Below the pieces are notes generated by a model. The model made no database searches and was not told where the DNA came from. It saw nothing but the letters and a program-made list of their open reading frames with translations. The position numbers and the translations under genes were made by a program. Below are positions 1 to 5,802 of a stretch of DNA of 6,920 nucleotides, in pieces (position 1 is the stretch's first letter; every line of letters begins with the position of its first letter). The stretch covers positions 1 to 6,920 of the forward strand of contig JAITCK010000153.1 of the NCBI GenBank assembly GCA_031283115.1. Reading direction: 5' to 3'. Source of the DNA: Cellulomonadaceae bacterium (lineage in GTDB: Bacteria > Actinomycetota > Actinomycetes > Actinomycetales > Cellulomonadaceae).

Positions 1-126
1 GTTGAGCCAGGTTCCCTCAAGCATGGTGTCGCTGATGAACTCAAAACCCAGCCCATCTAAGAAGTTGAACATCGCGTCAAGGTCATCGACAACGATCCCC
101 GCGCTGTGTATCCCCAGGAGAGTCAT
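1..126 (-). CDS. VOC (glyoxalase-fold) family protein, N-terminal part, cut by the window edge
   Basis: Reading the - strand from the ATG at 126-124 gives 42 codons with no stop before the left edge. The protein starts MTLLGIHSAGIVVDDLDAMF and continues with a LGFEF segment. This is the usual opening of a vicinal-oxygen-chelate domain: a first beta strand with a His that is often a metal ligand (here His7), a VVDDLD turn, then a helix leading to LGF. Family members include methylmalonyl-CoA epimerase, glyoxalase I, dioxygenases and antibiotic-binding proteins; the fragment is too short to choose among them, so no substrate is proposed. It diverges from murG with a 151-nt spacer. No good Shine-Dalgarno lies at normal distance before the ATG, but a TAACCT hexamer (133-138, - strand) sits 6 nt upstream, which would suit a leaderless mRNA. 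This is not a usual dcw gene. Confidence 0.8.
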   Translation of the reverse strand, partial: MTLLGIHSAGIVVDDLDAMFNFLDGLGFEFISDTMLEGTWLN

Positions 127-130
127 AGCC

Positions 131-144
131 CAAGGTTATCCTTG
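131..144. repeat. Short dyad CAAGG-TTAT-CCTTG next to the VOC start
   Basis: Five-base perfect arms (131-135 and 140-144) flank a 4-nt centre, immediately beside the CRP-like site, with which it shares TG at 143-144. On the - strand it contains TAACCT (138-133), which fits a TANNNT -10 hexamer 6 nt before the VOC ATG. It could be an operator over the VOC promoter or simply the -10 region. A dyad this short may arise by chance. Confidence 0.25.
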
Positions 145-158
145 TGAGCCTGATCACG
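143..158. promoter_or_regulatory. CRP/GlxR-like palindrome in the VOC-murG divergent spacer
   Basis: The site reads TGTGA-GCCTGA-TCACG. The CRP-family consensus, including actinobacterial GlxR and mycobacterial Crp, is TGTGA-N6-TCACA, so 9 of the 10 defining bases match and the GTGA/TCAC core is perfectly symmetric. Its left end is 17 nt upstream of the VOC start codon and its right end 119 nt upstream of murG. That position is compatible with acting on the VOC promoter or on both genes. Binding is inferred from sequence only. Confidence 0.4.
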
Positions 159-264
159 CGCGGGCTACTGAGATACCGTCAACAATGGGCTGCGTCGGAG
201 AGGTACCTGCTGCACTTGCTGCGCCCAGGTGACGCCCGCCAAACATCCGACCCTGCAGGCGGCG

Positions 265-270
265 TAGGCT
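265..270 (+). promoter_or_regulatory. Possible -10 hexamer of a leaderless murG transcript
   Basis: TAGGCT matches the actinobacterial TANNNT -10 pattern and lies 7 nt before the murG GTG, so transcription would begin at or beside the start codon. The only Shine-Dalgarno-like bases, GGAG at 271-274, are just 3 nt from the GTG, too near for normal use. No convincing -35 element is visible at 16-18 nt upstream, so this is a weak call. Confidence 0.25.
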
Positions 271-277
271 GGAGCCT

Positions 278-1450
278 GTGACTGTTCGCAGCGTTGTTCT
301 TGCCGGCGGTGGGACTGCCGGACATGTCAATCCTCTGCTGGCCGTGGCCGACGGGTTGCGCACCCGCAACCCCGAGACCGCCCTGCTAGTGCTAGGCACC
401 GAAACCGGCCTGGAAGCCGACCTCGTACCAGCCCGCGGATACCCCCTGCGCCCCGTGCCCAAGGTTCCTTTGCCGCGCCGACCCTCAGCCGACATCTTCC
501 GCCTACCAGGCAGGTTGAAGACAGCCATCGCCGCCGCCGACGCAGCCCTCACCGAGATTGACGCAGACGTTGTTGTCGGTTTTGGCGGCTACGTGTCCAC
601 GCCCGCCTACATTGCCGCCCACCGGCGCGGCATCCCTATCGTCGTCCATGAACAAAACGCCCGCCCCGGCCTGGCCAACCGTCTGGGTGCCCGATGGGCC
701 GCGCGCGTAGGCGTCACCTTTCCCGGCACTGCCCTGCGCGACGCAGTGGTCACCGGCCTGCCCCTGCGCCCCGAGATAGCCGACCTTATTGCCCGACGAA
801 GCAGCAACGCGGACGCCGTTCGCGTGGAAGCCGCCGCAGTGCTCGACCTCAACCCCGCCCTCCCCACCATCCTGGTCACCGGGGGATCTCTGGGTGCTGT
901 CAGCATCAACGGGGCTGTCGCCGGAGCGGCCCGCGCCCTGCTCGACTCTGGCGCGCAAATCCTCCACCTCACCGGCAAAAACAAGGACGAGGCTGTGCGC
1001 CAAGGCATCCGGGCCGCCACCACCGGCATGCTCACCAGCCATGCTGAAGGCTGGGATGTCAGTACCCTCAAACACTATTACGTGCGCGACTACCTGCCCG
1101 ACATGCACTATGCCTTAGCCTGCGCCGACCTGGTCATCGCCCGGGCCGGGGCAGGAACAGTCTGCGAGTTGGCCGCCCTGGGCATCCCTGCCGTCTACGT
1201 CCCCCTGCCCATCGGCAACGGTGAACAATTCCTCAACGCCGCCCCCCTGGTCGCCGCCGGGGGAGGGGTACTAGTTGATGACGCCGCCTTCACGTCAGCC
1301 TGGGTGGCCGACCAGGTGCCAGACCTGCTGGCAGGAACCGCAGCCCTCACCGCAATGGGCCGGGCCGCAGCAGAGTTTGGCGTCAGAGACGGGGCAAGCC
1401 GCCTGGTCGACCTCATCGACCAGGCCGCAGCAGAAGGAGCGACCCGATGA
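278..1450 (+). CDS. murG: MurG, UDP-GlcNAc : lipid I N-acetylglucosaminyltransferase
   Basis: MurG transfers GlcNAc from UDP-GlcNAc to lipid I, giving lipid II on the cytoplasmic face of the membrane, the last intracellular step of peptidoglycan precursor synthesis. The 390-residue protein has the normal family length and a GT-B layout. The N-terminal glycine loop GGGTAGHVNP is at residues 10-19 with the conserved His16. GFGGYVSTPAY and then HEQN (124-127) complete the lipid-acceptor half. The C-terminal half begins near VTGGSLGA (200-207) and carries the UDP-GlcNAc site: RAGAGTVCE (289-297) with the conserved Glu297, and EQFLNA (316-321). The GTG at 278 is chosen because it puts the glycine loop directly after the start, as in the family. 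The TGA overlaps the murC ATG, so the two are translationally coupled. Unusually, the gene upstream is a divergent VOC gene instead of ftsW, making murG the first gene of its unit. Identity is very secure. Confidence 0.97.
   Translation: MTVRSVVLAGGGTAGHVNPLLAVADGLRTRNPETALLVLGTETGLEADLVPARGYPLRPVPKVPLPRRPSADIFRLPGRLKTAIAAADAALTEIDADVVVGFGGYVSTPAYIAAHRRGIPIVVHEQNARPGLANRLGARWAARVGVTFPGTALRDAVVTGLPLRPEIADLIARRSSNADAVRVEAAAVLDLNPALPTILVTGGSLGAVSINGAVAGAARALLDSGAQILHLTGKNKDEAVRQGIRAATTGMLTSHAEGWDVSTLKHYYVRDYLPDMHYALACADLVIARAGAGTVCELAALGIPAVYVPLPIGNGEQFLNAAPLVAAGGGVLVDDAAFTSAWVADQVPDLLAGTAALTAMGRAAAEFGVRDGASRLVDLIDQAAAEGATR
1433..1439 (+). promoter_or_regulatory. Ribosome binding site of murC
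   Basis: GAAGGAG lies inside the 3' end of murG, 7 nt before the murC ATG. It is one of the two best Shine-Dalgarno sequences in the window and fixes the murC start in the ATGA overlap with murG. Confidence 0.85.
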
Positions 1451-2967
1451 GCGACACGGCTGCATCACCCCCAGCCGCAACAAACGCCGCTGCACCACCT
1501 GTTGTCCCCCTGACTGACCTGGGCCGCGTCCACCTCATCGGCATTGGTGGGGCAGGAGTCTCCGTTGTCGCCCGCCTCCTCTATGCCCGCGCCGTCCCCG
1601 TGCAAGGGTCTGACGCCGCAGTCGGCCCAGCCCTGACCGCCCTGCGTGACGACGGCATCCCCGTGTGGGTGGGGCACGACGCCTCACACGTCATCGGGCC
1701 TGACGGAAGCCCGCTCGTTGACACTGTTGTTGTGTCGACGGCCGTGCGGGAAAGCAACCCCGAATTGGCTGCCGCCCGCGCCGCCGGAATCCGGGTACTC
1801 CACCGGTCGCAGGCCCTGGCCTCCGTGGCCGCCGACATGCGGTTTGTGGCAGTAGCCGGGGCGCACGGGAAAACCACCACGTCAGCCATGATCGCCACCC
1901 TGCTCCGTGAATGTGGCGCGGACCCCTCCTTCGCCATCGGAGGCACCGTGCGCGTGCGCCAGGCCGACGGAACGATGGCGGCCATCCCTGGCGGATACTT
2001 TGGCGGCGGCAACGTGCTGGTCGCTGAGGCCGACGAATCCGACGGCTCCTTCCTCAACTACACGCCCACCATCGCCGTGGTCACCAACGTAGAACCCGAC
2101 CACCTCGACCATTACGGCAGCCGCGATGCCTTCGACCAAGCCTTTGTCGACTTTACTGCCCGCCTGGGCACCGCCGGATTCCTGGTCGCCTGCGCCGACG
2201 ACCCAGGCGCAGCGAAACTGGCCCGCACTCACGCAGCCAGTTGGTGCCAGTGCGGACAACACGTCATCACCTACGGCACATCCCCGGACGCCACCATCCG
2301 CATCACAGATGTGACCAGCGACGATGCAGGAGCCAGCGCCAGCCTCAGCGGTGGCCCCCTCGGCGCAACCCCCCTGCACTTGGCCCTGTCCGTCCCCGGC
2401 GTCCACAATGTTCTCAACGCTGCCGCCGCCGTCACCACCGCCGTACTGCTGGGCATCCCCCCCACCCAGGCCGCCGCAGCAGCCCGAGCCTTTGTGGGCA
2501 CTGGCCGCCGCTTCGAACTTCGCGGCCAGGCAGGCGGGGTGCGGGTCATCGACGATTACGCCCACCATCCCACCGAGATTGAGGCACTCCTGCGGGCAGC
2601 CCGCCCCGTCGCAGGTGAGGGCCGGGTTCTCGCTCTCTTCCAGCCCCATCTGTATTCGCGGACCCGCATTTTTGCCGACCGGTTTGCTGCCGCTTTGGCC
2701 CTGGCCGATGAGGTGGTGGTGACCGGTATCTACAAGGCCCGCGAAGACGAAGACCCCACCGTCACTCCCCGCACCATCACCGACCTGCTGCCCGCCACAG
2801 CCTCCGGCGGAAGCGTGCGCGCCATCGACGACCGGGTTGAAGCCGCCCACGCTATCGCCGCCGCCGCCCGCCCCGGCGACCTCATCCTCACCATCGGCGC
2901 CGGAGACGTCACCGACCTCGCCCCCCTCATCCTCACCGACCTGCAGCCACCCACGGGCACGGGGTGA
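1447..2967 (+). CDS. murC: MurC, UDP-N-acetylmuramate--L-alanine ligase
   Basis: MurC is the cytoplasmic ATP-dependent ligase that joins L-Ala to UDP-MurNAc, the first step in building the peptide stem. All three Mur-ligase domains are visible in 506 residues. The UDP-binding Rossmann domain has GIGGAG at 32-37. The central ATPase domain has the P-loop GAHGKTTT (138-145), EADESDGSF (194-202) and NVEPDHLDHY (214-223). The C-terminal domain has GRRFELRG, then DDYAHHPTEI (369-378) and FQPHLYSRT (398-406). The IGGAG form of the first loop and the DDYAHHP motif separate MurC from MurD, MurE and MurF. An Ala/Pro-rich leader of about 20 residues precedes the first strand. The ATG shares four bases with the end of murG and has a strong Shine-Dalgarno. 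ftsQ follows after 79 nt; no murB or ddl is present between them. All key motifs are intact. Confidence 0.97.
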   Translation: MSDTAASPPAATNAAAPPVVPLTDLGRVHLIGIGGAGVSVVARLLYARAVPVQGSDAAVGPALTALRDDGIPVWVGHDASHVIGPDGSPLVDTVVVSTAVRESNPELAAARAAGIRVLHRSQALASVAADMRFVAVAGAHGKTTTSAMIATLLRECGADPSFAIGGTVRVRQADGTMAAIPGGYFGGGNVLVAEADESDGSFLNYTPTIAVVTNVEPDHLDHYGSRDAFDQAFVDFTARLGTAGFLVACADDPGAAKLARTHAASWCQCGQHVITYGTSPDATIRITDVTSDDAGASASLSGGPLGATPLHLALSVPGVHNVLNAAAAVTTAVLLGIPPTQAAAAARAFVGTGRRFELRGQAGGVRVIDDYAHHPTEIEALLRAARPVAGEGRVLALFQPHLYSRTRIFADRFAAALALADEVVVTGIYKAREDEDPTVTPRTITDLLPATASGGSVRAIDDRVEAAHAIAAAARPGDLILTIGAGDVTDLAPLILTDLQPPTGTG

Positions 2968-3046
2968 TGTGTGGCACAGCGGCTGATTTGAGGGTTTGCG
3001 GCGGTGCGTTGCGGGGTTTGGCCCGACGTGCAGGCACGATGGGGGC

Positions 3047-4090
3047 GTGCGACCTCCTGCTGCCCCGCGTGTAGCGCCCAAGCCGGTCAAACCGGCTGTC
3101 CCGGCCCGCACCCTGGCGCGGCAAAAAACCTCCACCGCCCAGGCCGCTCATACCGCCGCCAAGCCTGCTTCGCGGTCGAAAACTTCCGCACAAAGCAGCG
3201 CCCGCCCGCTCCCCGCAGCGAAAACGCCAGCAAAGACGCCAGCAAAATCGTTGACGAAAGCGCCTACCCTTCAACGGTCACCTGCCGCAGCCAAAAAACC
3301 GCAGTTCAAGCCGCCGCGCCAGCGGGTGGTGTCTACAGCCATGGGAGACCGCCTGGCCGAAAAACGGGCCATGTCCCGCCACCGCATCGCCAAACGCATC
3401 GCTATCACAGTGGCGCTGGCGGCTGCCCTGGCCGGGCTGATCTGGGGGGCCTATTTTTCCCCCGCCCTCATGCTTGACCCCGCCCACGTGAGCGTCACCG
3501 GCCAGGGGGACACCGTTAACGCCGCCCAGGTCACGGCCATCCTCAGCGAGCAGGCAGGCGTCCCCCTGCCCCGCGTTGACACTGGTGACCTGCGCCAACA
3601 GGTTGAAGCCTTGAATGGTGTCAAAGAGGCCCGCATTGTCCGTGCCTGGCCGCGCGGCCTGACTGCCCACCTGCTTGCCCGCCAGCCTGCCGCCGCCGTA
3701 CCCGCAGCCGGGGGCTACGCCATTATTGACGCCGAGGGCGTCCGCGTGGCTGTTGCCCCCGAGCCGGGCGAAGGCCTCCCCATCATCGTGCTTCCCCTCA
3801 TCGACGGCGAACCGGAAGCTCAGGCCCCTGCCGTCCAGCAGCCTGCCGCCTTGACGGCAGCCCTGACGGTGCTCCACGCCCTGCCAGAAGACTTGGCTGC
3901 TGACGTTCGCCAGGTTGAGGTCAGTACCAGGGATGACGTGCGCACTGTTCTCCATAGCGGCCAGGTCATTCGTTGGGGGGATTCGACCCGCCTGCCCGTC
4001 AAACTGGCTGTGGTGCGCACCCTGCGTGATGCCGACCCGCACTCGCGGGAATTCGACGTATCCGCGCCTGAGATTCCCGTCACACGCTGA
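3047..4090 (+). CDS. ftsQ: FtsQ/DivIB, divisome membrane protein with POTRA domain
   Basis: FtsQ is a bitopic membrane protein of the divisome that links early and late division proteins through its extracytoplasmic part. From the GTG at 3047 the protein has 347 residues. Residues 1-117 form a cytoplasmic tail very rich in Ala, Pro and Lys, with an AKTPAKTPAK repeat. One membrane segment spans about 118-138, preceded by Arg/Lys (RHRIAKR), so the C-terminal part faces outside. A POTRA domain follows (about 146-215: HVSVTG, a VNAAQV stretch, VKEARIVRAWP, then ARQPAA), and then the FtsQ beta domain to the end. Start choice: an in-frame TTG at 2996 would add 17 residues of low-quality sequence, so the GTG is preferred, although only a G-run (3041-3045) and a distant AGG (3032-3034) precede it. 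Position between murC and ftsZ supports the name. The start is less certain than the identity. Confidence 0.92.
   Translation: MRPPAAPRVAPKPVKPAVPARTLARQKTSTAQAAHTAAKPASRSKTSAQSSARPLPAAKTPAKTPAKSLTKAPTLQRSPAAAKKPQFKPPRQRVVSTAMGDRLAEKRAMSRHRIAKRIAITVALAAALAGLIWGAYFSPALMLDPAHVSVTGQGDTVNAAQVTAILSEQAGVPLPRVDTGDLRQQVEALNGVKEARIVRAWPRGLTAHLLARQPAAAVPAAGGYAIIDAEGVRVAVAPEPGEGLPIIVLPLIDGEPEAQAPAVQQPAALTAALTVLHALPEDLAADVRQVEVSTRDDVRTVLHSGQVIRWGDSTRLPVKLAVVRTLRDADPHSREFDVSAPEIPVTR
3224..3246 (+). repeat. 12-nt tandem repeat in the ftsQ tail
   Basis: ACGCCAGCAAA occurs at 3224-3234 and again at 3236-3246, a period of 12 nt or four codons. It encodes the TPAKTPAK part of the basic tail. Because the period keeps the frame, copy-number change would lengthen or shorten the tail without breaking ftsQ. 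Confidence 0.7.
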
Positions 4091-4112
4091 CTTTTCGCCT
4101 GCCCGGCCCGGC

Positions 4113-4128
4113 CTGCCGTCAACGGCAG
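4113..4128 (+). repeat. Hairpin after ftsQ
   Basis: CTGCCG (4113-4118) and CGGCAG (4123-4128) form a 6-bp stem around a TCAA loop, 22 nt after the ftsQ stop. No T-run follows, so it is not a standard intrinsic terminator. It may stabilise the 3' end of the ftsQ transcript. Confidence 0.45.
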
Positions 4129-4141
4129 CCCATCGGCCCTG

Positions 4142-4169
4142 CGCCGCCTTTTGTGCTTTATTGGCGGCG
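4142..4169 (+). repeat. 7-bp inverted repeat with AT-rich loop in the ftsQ-ftsZ gap
   Basis: CGCCGCC (4142-4148) pairs perfectly with GGCGGCG (4163-4169). The 14-nt loop between them is AT-rich, which stands out in this GC-rich gap. Without a T-run after the stem it is not a classical terminator. It could be an RNA hairpin or a DNA-level palindrome near an ftsZ promoter. Confidence 0.45.
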
Positions 4170-4172
4170 TGC

Positions 4173-4216
4173 AAGCGTCGCCTAGCGCCGTGAGACAGCA
4201 AGGTTTGGCGACGCTT
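4173..4216 (+). repeat. 10-bp perfect inverted repeat in the ftsZ leader
   Basis: AAGCGTCGCC (4173-4182) is the exact reverse complement of GGCGACGCTT (4207-4216), with 24 nt between. The right arm can also pair with GTCGCCA at 4251-4257 (TGGCGAC at 4206-4212), so two alternative hairpins are possible. Whether this region is transcribed depends on the ftsZ promoters, which cannot be placed with confidence. Confidence 0.5.
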
Positions 4217-4225
4217 CCAGCGACA

Positions 4226-4250
4226 CGCCGGGGCTAGGTGCGCCGGGGCT
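4226..4250 (+). repeat. 10-bp direct repeat, 15-nt period, in the ftsZ leader
   Basis: CGCCGGGGCT occurs at 4226-4235 and 4241-4250. It lies in the loop of the alternative hairpin described for 4206-4257. Two copies could serve as a pair of protein-binding sites or could be a small duplication. No known consensus was recognised. Confidence 0.45.
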
Positions 4251-4353
4251 GTCGCCAGGGCGCCTACCGTTTGGGCAAGAACAAAGTTCCATCCGTGTAA
4301 GTAACTCGTTGGCAGACCGTCGGCGGGGGCACGGTTGGACACAACCGAGGGGT

Positions 4354-4361
4354 AAAAGAGG
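4354..4361 (+). promoter_or_regulatory. Ribosome binding site of ftsZ, deciding the GTG start
   Basis: AAAAGAGG lies 7 nt before the GTG at 4369. It supports starting FtsZ at [12 protein letters not shown] instead of the in-frame TTG at 4309, which would add 20 residues (rich in Arg and Gly) foreign to FtsZ N-termini. Confidence 0.75.
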
Positions 4362-4368
4362 CATCGAC

Positions 4369-5706
4369 GTGGCAACTCCGCAGAACTACCTCGCAGTCAT
4401 CAAGGTGGTCGGCATCGGTGGTGGCGGGGTCAACGCCGTCAACCGCATGATTGAAGTCGGCCTCAAGGGCGTCGAGTTCATCGCCATCAACACTGACGCT
4501 CAGGCATTGCTCATGTCTGACGCCGACGTCAAGCTGGACGTGGGGCGTGAACTGACGCGCGGCCTCGGCGCTGGCGCCAACCCTGAGGTGGGCCGCAAGG
4601 CTGCCGAAGACCACGCCGAAGAAATCGAAGACGTGCTGCGCGGGTCTGACATGGTCTTTGTCACCGCAGGTGAGGGCGGCGGAACCGGCACCGGTGGCGC
4701 CCCCGTGGTCGCTAAGATCGCCCGGTCTCTGGGCGCCTTGACCGTGGGTGTGGTCACCCGTCCCTTCAGTTTTGAGGGCCGCCGCCGGTCATCACAGGCA
4801 GACGCAGGTATTGAGGCGCTGCGCAGCGAAGTGGACACGCTCATCGTCATCCCCAATGATCGCCTGCTGCAAATCTCTGAACCCAACATCACGGCTATTG
4901 CTGCCTTCCACTCCGCTGACCAGGTTCTCCACAGTGGCGTCCAGGGCATTACCGACCTCATCACCACGCCTGGCCTCATCAACCTTGACTTTGCCGATGT
5001 GAAATCGGTGATGCAGGGGGCTGGTTCGGCGCTCATGGGTATCGGTAGCGCCCGCGGTGAAGACCGGGCCGTCCAGGCTGCCGAGGCGGCCATTAGTTCG
5101 CCCCTGCTGGAAGCCTCTATCGACGGCGCCCACGGCGTACTCATCTGTATTCAAGGGTCCAGCGACTTTGGCCTCAACGAGATGCAGGAGGCCGCCCGCA
5201 TGGTGCAGGAGGCCGCCCACCCTGAAGCCAACATCATCTTTGGTAACGTCATCGACGATGCCTTGGGCGATGAGGTTCGCATCACCGTGATCGCTGCCGG
5301 TTTCGACGGGGGAGCCCCGACGGCCCGCTCTGATGCGTCCCGGTCGGCCAGTCGGGCTACCCACGCTTCCGTCCCGGCAGCCCACGCCGCAACAACTCAG
5401 CCCGCCTTCACTGCTCCGGCACCGACGGCTCCTCTCGCGCAGCCTCCGGCCTTGACCGGGCAGCACGCCATGCCGCGCCCCATCCCGGCCGCCCCTGATG
5501 ATGTCCCCACCGACTTCGCCCCCATCTCCGAACCCCTACCTGTGCCGGTAGCGGTAGGCCCGGACGGCCGTGAGATTGTGGAAGAAAACGGCGGCGTCAC
5601 CGTCACCCGGTCACCCGAATCTGTTATCGAGGTGCCGCGCGTTACCGAACCGCCCGTCACCCCCAAGGAAGACCTGGACGTCCCCGACTTCCTCAAAAAC
5701 CTGTAA
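4369..5706 (+). CDS. ftsZ: FtsZ, tubulin-like cell division GTPase
   Basis: FtsZ polymerises with GTP into the Z-ring at mid-cell and recruits the divisome. The protein has 445 residues from the GTG at 4369. [15 protein letters not shown] opens the Rossmann core; the tubulin signature GGGTGTGG is at 103-110; [11 protein letters not shown] carries Glu136 and Arg140 of the nucleotide site; IPNDRLLQ has Asn163. The T7 loop NLDFAD (205-210) supplies both catalytic Asp residues, 207 and 210. The globular core ends near 315 (AAGFDGG). A Pro/Ala/Thr-rich linker of about 118 residues follows, and the C-terminal peptide [11 protein letters not shown] is the docking tail for SepF, encoded further along this window. 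Oddities: in the helix-7 region the usual DAF is AAF (Ala178-Phe180), with several other changes nearby, though Phe180 and Asp184 at the guanine site remain. The gene has its own 278-nt leader and is followed by the yfiH-family gene after 35 nt. Confidence 0.98.
   Translation: MATPQNYLAVIKVVGIGGGGVNAVNRMIEVGLKGVEFIAINTDAQALLMSDADVKLDVGRELTRGLGAGANPEVGRKAAEDHAEEIEDVLRGSDMVFVTAGEGGGTGTGGAPVVAKIARSLGALTVGVVTRPFSFEGRRRSSQADAGIEALRSEVDTLIVIPNDRLLQISEPNITAIAAFHSADQVLHSGVQGITDLITTPGLINLDFADVKSVMQGAGSALMGIGSARGEDRAVQAAEAAISSPLLEASIDGAHGVLICIQGSSDFGLNEMQEAARMVQEAAHPEANIIFGNVIDDALGDEVRITVIAAGFDGGAPTARSDASRSASRATHASVPAAHAATTQPAFTAPAPTAPLAQPPALTGQHAMPRPIPAAPDDVPTDFAPISEPLPVPVAVGPDGREIVEENGGVTVTRSPESVIEVPRVTEPPVTPKEDLDVPDFLKNL
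5183..5218 (+). repeat. 15-bp direct repeat inside ftsZ
   Basis: TGCAGGAGGCCGCCC occurs at 5183-5197 and 5204-5218, exactly 21 nt (seven codons) apart. It encodes two QEAA units in one helix. Each copy contains CAGGAGG, a strong Shine-Dalgarno-like sequence inside a coding region, which could slow ribosomes. Confidence 0.8.
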
Positions 5707-5733
5707 ACCGCCCGCACGCTGAGGCGAAAGTAG

Positions 5734-5802
5734 AACCGGCAGTGACCGCTGACCCCATCGGGTTTATCCCCGTGGATTTAGGCCAGGGTGTCACTGCCGG
5801 TT
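5734..5802 (+). repeat. 13-bp perfect inverted repeat spanning the yfiH-family start codon
   Basis: AACCGGCAGTGAC (5734-5746) and GTCACTGCCGGTT (5790-5802) are exact reverse complements separated by 43 nt. The GTG start at 5742-5744 lies inside the left arm. The right arm runs into TTTT (5801-5804), so the RNA form looks like a start-occluding hairpin or an attenuator-like structure. It is the longest perfect inverted repeat I found in the window. Confidence 0.6.

Noticed and set aside
2..232. + strand 76-codon frame at the left edge
   Set aside because: It runs opposite the VOC gene and across the divergent spacer, has no motif, and no Shine-Dalgarno can be seen.
2968..2978. TGTG-TGG-CACA just after the murC stop as a CRP-like site or terminator
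   Set aside because: The half-site spacing is wrong for CRP-family proteins, the stem is only 4 bp, and no T-run follows.
1882..3135. Long - strand open frame of 417 codons opposite murC
   Set aside because: It lies wholly opposite murC and the ftsQ start, has a Gly/Ala/Val-rich low-complexity composition, and shows no domain. Antisense frames of this length are common in GC-rich genes with third-position bias.
4279..4289. GAAC-AAA-GTTC resembling an SOS (LexA) box upstream of ftsZ
   Set aside because: The actinobacterial LexA site has a 4-nt spacer (CGAAC-N4-GTTCG). Here the spacer is 3 nt and the outer C and G are missing.
4271..4301. TTGGGC and TGTAAG as a possible ftsZ promoter
   Set aside because: The spacer is 19 nt and the -10 does not fit TANNNT; no other pair in the leader was better, so no ftsZ promoter is called.
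4309..4368. In-frame TTG start that would extend FtsZ by 20 residues
   Set aside because: The added residues are Arg/Gly-rich and unlike FtsZ N-termini, and a good Shine-Dalgarno (4354-4361) precedes the GTG at 4369.
3278..4375. - strand open frame of 365 codons opposite ftsQ and the ftsZ leader
   Set aside because: It shows no recognisable motif, its Gly/Ala/Gln-rich composition is that of a shadow frame, and ftsQ on the other strand is clearly coding.
4792..5466. - strand open frame of 224 codons opposite ftsZ
   Set aside because: ftsZ is certain on the + strand, and the antisense product has no domain-like feature.
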